Source: Candidatus Woesearchaeota archaeon | GTDB taxonomy: Archaea; Nanobdellota; Nanobdellia; Woesearchaeales; ARS49 | Length of the DNA: 6,722 nt | Reading direction: 5' to 3' | Assembly (NCBI GenBank): GCA_019323135.1 | Contig: JAHWHT010000057.1 | Coordinates: forward strand, 1 to 6,722 | Shown here: piece by piece, positions 4,909-6,722 of the stretch | Position numbering within the stretch: position 1 is the first letter of the stretch | Layout of the letters: each line of letters opens with the position of its first letter | Translations under genes and position numbers: made by a program | Notes under the pieces: model-generated | The model's input: only the letters and a program-made list of their open reading frames with translations | Databases searched by the model: none | What the model was told of the DNA's origin: nothing

Positions 4909-5541
4909 ATGATACTTGACCAAATTTTCAAGGATTTGTCAGAATTAAAAGCCGGAAAAGGCGTTTGGCAGAATGAATTTCATCAGTATGACGTATATAC
5001 ACACATGGTTAAGTGTGCAGAACACATTAAAGAGTTCACTTCTGATAGAGATTTGATTGCAGCTGCTTACCTTCATGATATTGGCAAGCCGGTTGCTGCC
5101 AAGCCTAAATATAAAGATGGAGTCATTCAAAGACATCCTTCTGGAGCTCAGTATCATAAATACAAAAATCATGAAAGTATTGGTGAGCAGATGGTTAGAG
5201 AAATGGATTCTGATTTTTTCAAAAAGTTAGACTTAAATCAAGATAGGGTTGCTCACTTAGTTGGATATCATTACATGCCTATGACTCACATAAAAGTCAT
5301 GCGAAAAATGAGTACTTATGAAGGCTTTTTGAAACACTATCAACAGTTAGATAAACTCTTAGATGAAGCTCCTGTTGAAAAAGAAGACATAATGATTCTT
5401 TTCTTAGCAGATACACTTGCAAAAGGAGGCCACATTGAAAACAAAGCAGAATTATTAACAATCCGAAAAGCTTTGCTAGGCCAAGAAAAAAATCTAAGAA
5501 AAGTGTATGAGATACAGCGAGCTTATGTTATTGCTGCTTAG
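4909..5541 (+). CDS. HD-domain phosphohydrolase, 210 aa
   Basis: The HD superfamily comprises metal-dependent phosphohydrolases acting on nucleotides, cyclic nucleotides or RNA ends. All four core metal ligands are visible: H32 in YTHMVKCAEHI, H56 and D57 in AAAYLHDIGKP (with K60), and D168 in LFLADTLAKGG. Two further histidines in typical positions, H88 (KNHESIGEQM) and H121 (VGYHYMPM), suggest a site for two metal ions, as in HDIG-type proteins. The arrangement is close to the HD domains attached to CCA-adding enzymes or found as stand-alone HDIG proteins, but no second domain is present. The protein looks cytoplasmic. It lies 50 bp upstream of the DUF523 gene on the same strand, but that gene has its own TATA box, so an operon is only possible. 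The substrate cannot be deduced. Confidence 0.9.
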   Translation: MILDQIFKDLSELKAGKGVWQNEFHQYDVYTHMVKCAEHIKEFTSDRDLIAAAYLHDIGKPVAAKPKYKDGVIQRHPSGAQYHKYKNHESIGEQMVREMDSDFFKKLDLNQDRVAHLVGYHYMPMTHIKVMRKMSTYEGFLKHYQQLDKLLDEAPVEKEDIMILFLADTLAKGGHIENKAELLTIRKALLGQEKNLRKVYEIQRAYVIAA

Positions 5542-5556
5542 TAATCTGCACAAAAA

Positions 5557-5566
5557 CTTATATACT
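5557..5566 (+). promoter_or_regulatory. TATA box of the DUF523-DUF1722 gene
   Basis: CTTATATACT, preceded by an A-run that could be the BRE, is centred about 31 bp before the ATG at 5592. This predicts a leader of only a few bases. No Shine-Dalgarno is seen. Confidence 0.65.
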
Positions 5567-5591
5567 AGATACGCATATTTCTATTTAAAAA

Positions 5592-6539
5592 ATGGTGAAG
5601 CCTGTTGTAGTAGTAAGCAAGTGCCTTGGTTTTGCTAAATGTCGCTGGAATAACACTGAAATCCCCCATTCTTTTATTCAAAAGCTTAGAAATTATGTTA
5701 ATTTTATTCCAGTCTGCCCAGAAGTAGAGATTGGTTTAGGAATTCCACGGGATCCCATACGAATAGTTAACAAAAGATTAATTCAGCCAAAAACTGGCAA
5801 CGATTATACAGAAAAGATGAATAAGTTCTCTGATAAGTTCTTAAACAATCTAAAAAAAGTAGACGGTTTTATCTTGAAATACAAGTCTCCTTCTTGTGGA
5901 TTTAAAAACGTGCCCATATATCCTAGCACAGGCCGGGTTCAAGCAAAATCAAGCGGACCTGGTTTTTTTGGGGAAAAAATTCTAGAAAAATTCAAGGGCG
6001 TTCCTATTGAGGATGAAGGAAGATTAAGAAACTTCAAGATTAGAGAGCATTTTCTCACTAAGTTGTTTTTATTTGCAGATTTTAGGCAGGTTAAGAAATC
6101 TAATTCTATTTCAAAGCTTCTTGACTTTCATTCAAAAAACAGGCTTTTGATTATGGCTTACAGCCAAAAAGAGCTTAAGAGTATGGGCAAGATTCTTGGT
6201 GAGCAGAAAAAAACTAAACTTGCTAAGACTTTTAATGATTATGAAGAGCACTTGCATAAAGCGTTTGCAAAATGCCCGAGGTATACTTCTAATATTAATG
6301 TGTTGATGCATGCATATAGTCATTTTGCAGATAAAATCAATAAAAAAGAGCGCGAATACTTTCATAAATTAATCAAAGAATACAAGGATGCAAAAATACC
6401 ATTTACCGCTATTTTAACTGTTTTAGAAGATTGGATTATTAGGTTTGATGATGAATATCTAAAAAAACAGAATTTTTTCAATCCCCACCCAATTGATCTT
6501 TTAGAAATAACTGATTCTGGTAAAGGTAGAAATTCATAA
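5592..6539 (+). CDS. DUF523 (TudS-like thiouracil desulfidase) - DUF1722 (YbgA-like) fusion, 315 aa
   Basis: Residues 1-140 are DUF523. The motifs seen are VVVSKCLGFAKCRWN (6-20), FIPVCPEVEIGLGIPRDP (38-55) and LKYKSPSCGFKN (95-106). C11, C42 and C102 are the three conserved cysteines that in characterised TudS proteins hold a 4Fe-4S cluster with one free iron. That cluster removes sulphur from thiouracil or 4-thio-UMP without redox change. Residues from about 145 to 302 are DUF1722. Motifs are FKIREHFLTKLFLFADFR (148-165), LLDFHSKNRLLIMAYS (176-191), NINVLMHAYSHF (234-245), IPFTAILTVLEDWI (269-282) and YLKKQNFFNPHP (289-300). This is the domain found alone in E. coli YbgA and has no settled role. 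The fused order is the common one in this family and both domains are full length. Activity as a desulfidase is inferred from the conserved residues. Its stop codon overlaps the convergent tspO gene. Confidence 0.95.
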   Translation: MVKPVVVVSKCLGFAKCRWNNTEIPHSFIQKLRNYVNFIPVCPEVEIGLGIPRDPIRIVNKRLIQPKTGNDYTEKMNKFSDKFLNNLKKVDGFILKYKSPSCGFKNVPIYPSTGRVQAKSSGPGFFGEKILEKFKGVPIEDEGRLRNFKIREHFLTKLFLFADFRQVKKSNSISKLLDFHSKNRLLIMAYSQKELKSMGKILGEQKKTKLAKTFNDYEEHLHKAFAKCPRYTSNINVLMHAYSHFADKINKKEREYFHKLIKEYKDAKIPFTAILTVLEDWIIRFDDEYLKKQNFFNPHPIDLLEITDSGKGRNS

Positions 6540-6722
6540 ATTAAGCAGAACTATTGAAAAATTAAGTATTGCTGCAAAACTCACCCATAAAATGTATGGT
6601 ATCAGCAAGTATGCTGCTTTTTTGTCTATCCTATAGAATGTTATTATTGTGCCAAGGATTGCAAACCATAAGAATATCAATTCTATGAATGCCCATAAAG
6701 GTTGGTTTAATCCAAAAAATAA
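6534..6722 (-). CDS. tspO: TspO/MBR family membrane protein (C-terminal part; 5' end outside the window)
   Basis: The frame on the minus strand is open from the window edge to the TGA at 6534-6536, giving 62 residues. It matches the C-terminal two helices of the TspO/MBR (translocator, tryptophan-rich sensory protein) family. FFGLNQPLWAFIELIFLWFA leads into helix 4, then FYRIDKKAAYLLIPYILWVSFAAILN carries the family's hallmark PYxLWVxFAxxLN motif in helix 5. TspO proteins have five membrane helices and bind tetrapyrroles and similar ligands; some degrade porphyrins or act in stress responses. About 90 N-terminal residues are missing, so ligand residues in helices 1-3 cannot be judged. The last six bases overlap the end of the convergent DUF523 gene. 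Confidence 0.93.
   Translation of the reverse strand, partial: LFFGLNQPLWAFIELIFLWFAILGTIITFYRIDKKAAYLLIPYILWVSFAAILNFSIVLLNL

Noticed and set aside
6132..6365. Open frame of 77 codons on - inside the DUF1722 part
   Set aside because: It is antisense to a conserved domain and has no start signals.

Overview
The window looks like a piece of an AT-rich archaeal chromosome. Nearly every gene start is preceded by an archaeal-type TATA box. Several genes have almost no leader, while others carry a Shine-Dalgarno of the GAGGTGAT type. The recognisable families also fit: an archaeal Ogg2-type DNA glycosylase, a SlyD-like archaeal FKBP, DUF378 and small three-helix membrane proteins. A small-genome lineage such as Woesearchaeota or another DPANN group is a reasonable guess, but it is inference.

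Layout, left to right: (1) 3-503, the 3' part of an N-glycosylase/DNA lyase (Ogg2), on +. (2) 536-940, an unrecognised basic 134-aa protein, on +. (3) 947-1375, an FKBP-type prolyl isomerase, on -, convergent with the previous gene. (4) 1391-1737, a 347-bp divergent intergenic region filled by two tandem 113-bp units with conserved inverted-repeat ends and divergent middles. (5) 1738-2070, a lipoprotein whose cysteine pattern and loop sequences resemble long-chain scorpion toxins (CS-alpha/beta fold), on +. (6) 2087-2341, a small three-helix membrane protein, on -. (7) 2385-3893, a large protein that looks like a radical SAM enzyme with a stretched cluster motif, on -. (8) 4033-4230, a DUF378 membrane protein, on +. 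(9) 4253-4786, an unrecognised Trp-rich protein, on -. (10) 4909-5541, an HD-domain phosphohydrolase, on +. (11) 5592-6539, a DUF523 (TudS-like) plus DUF1722 fusion, on +. (12) 6534-6722, the 3' end of a TspO/MBR gene, on -, overlapping the previous gene by 6 bp.

No long operon is visible. Almost every gene has its own promoter, and strands alternate often. The themes are DNA or nucleotide maintenance (Ogg, HD, DUF523), protein folding (FKBP) and small envelope proteins (lipoprotein, DUF378, three-helix protein, TspO). I see no CRISPR array, tRNA, rRNA, transposase, or phage or plasmid module. The best candidates for something new are the scorpion-toxin-like archaeal lipoprotein, the 113-bp paired intergenic element beside it, and the unusual radical SAM-like protein.
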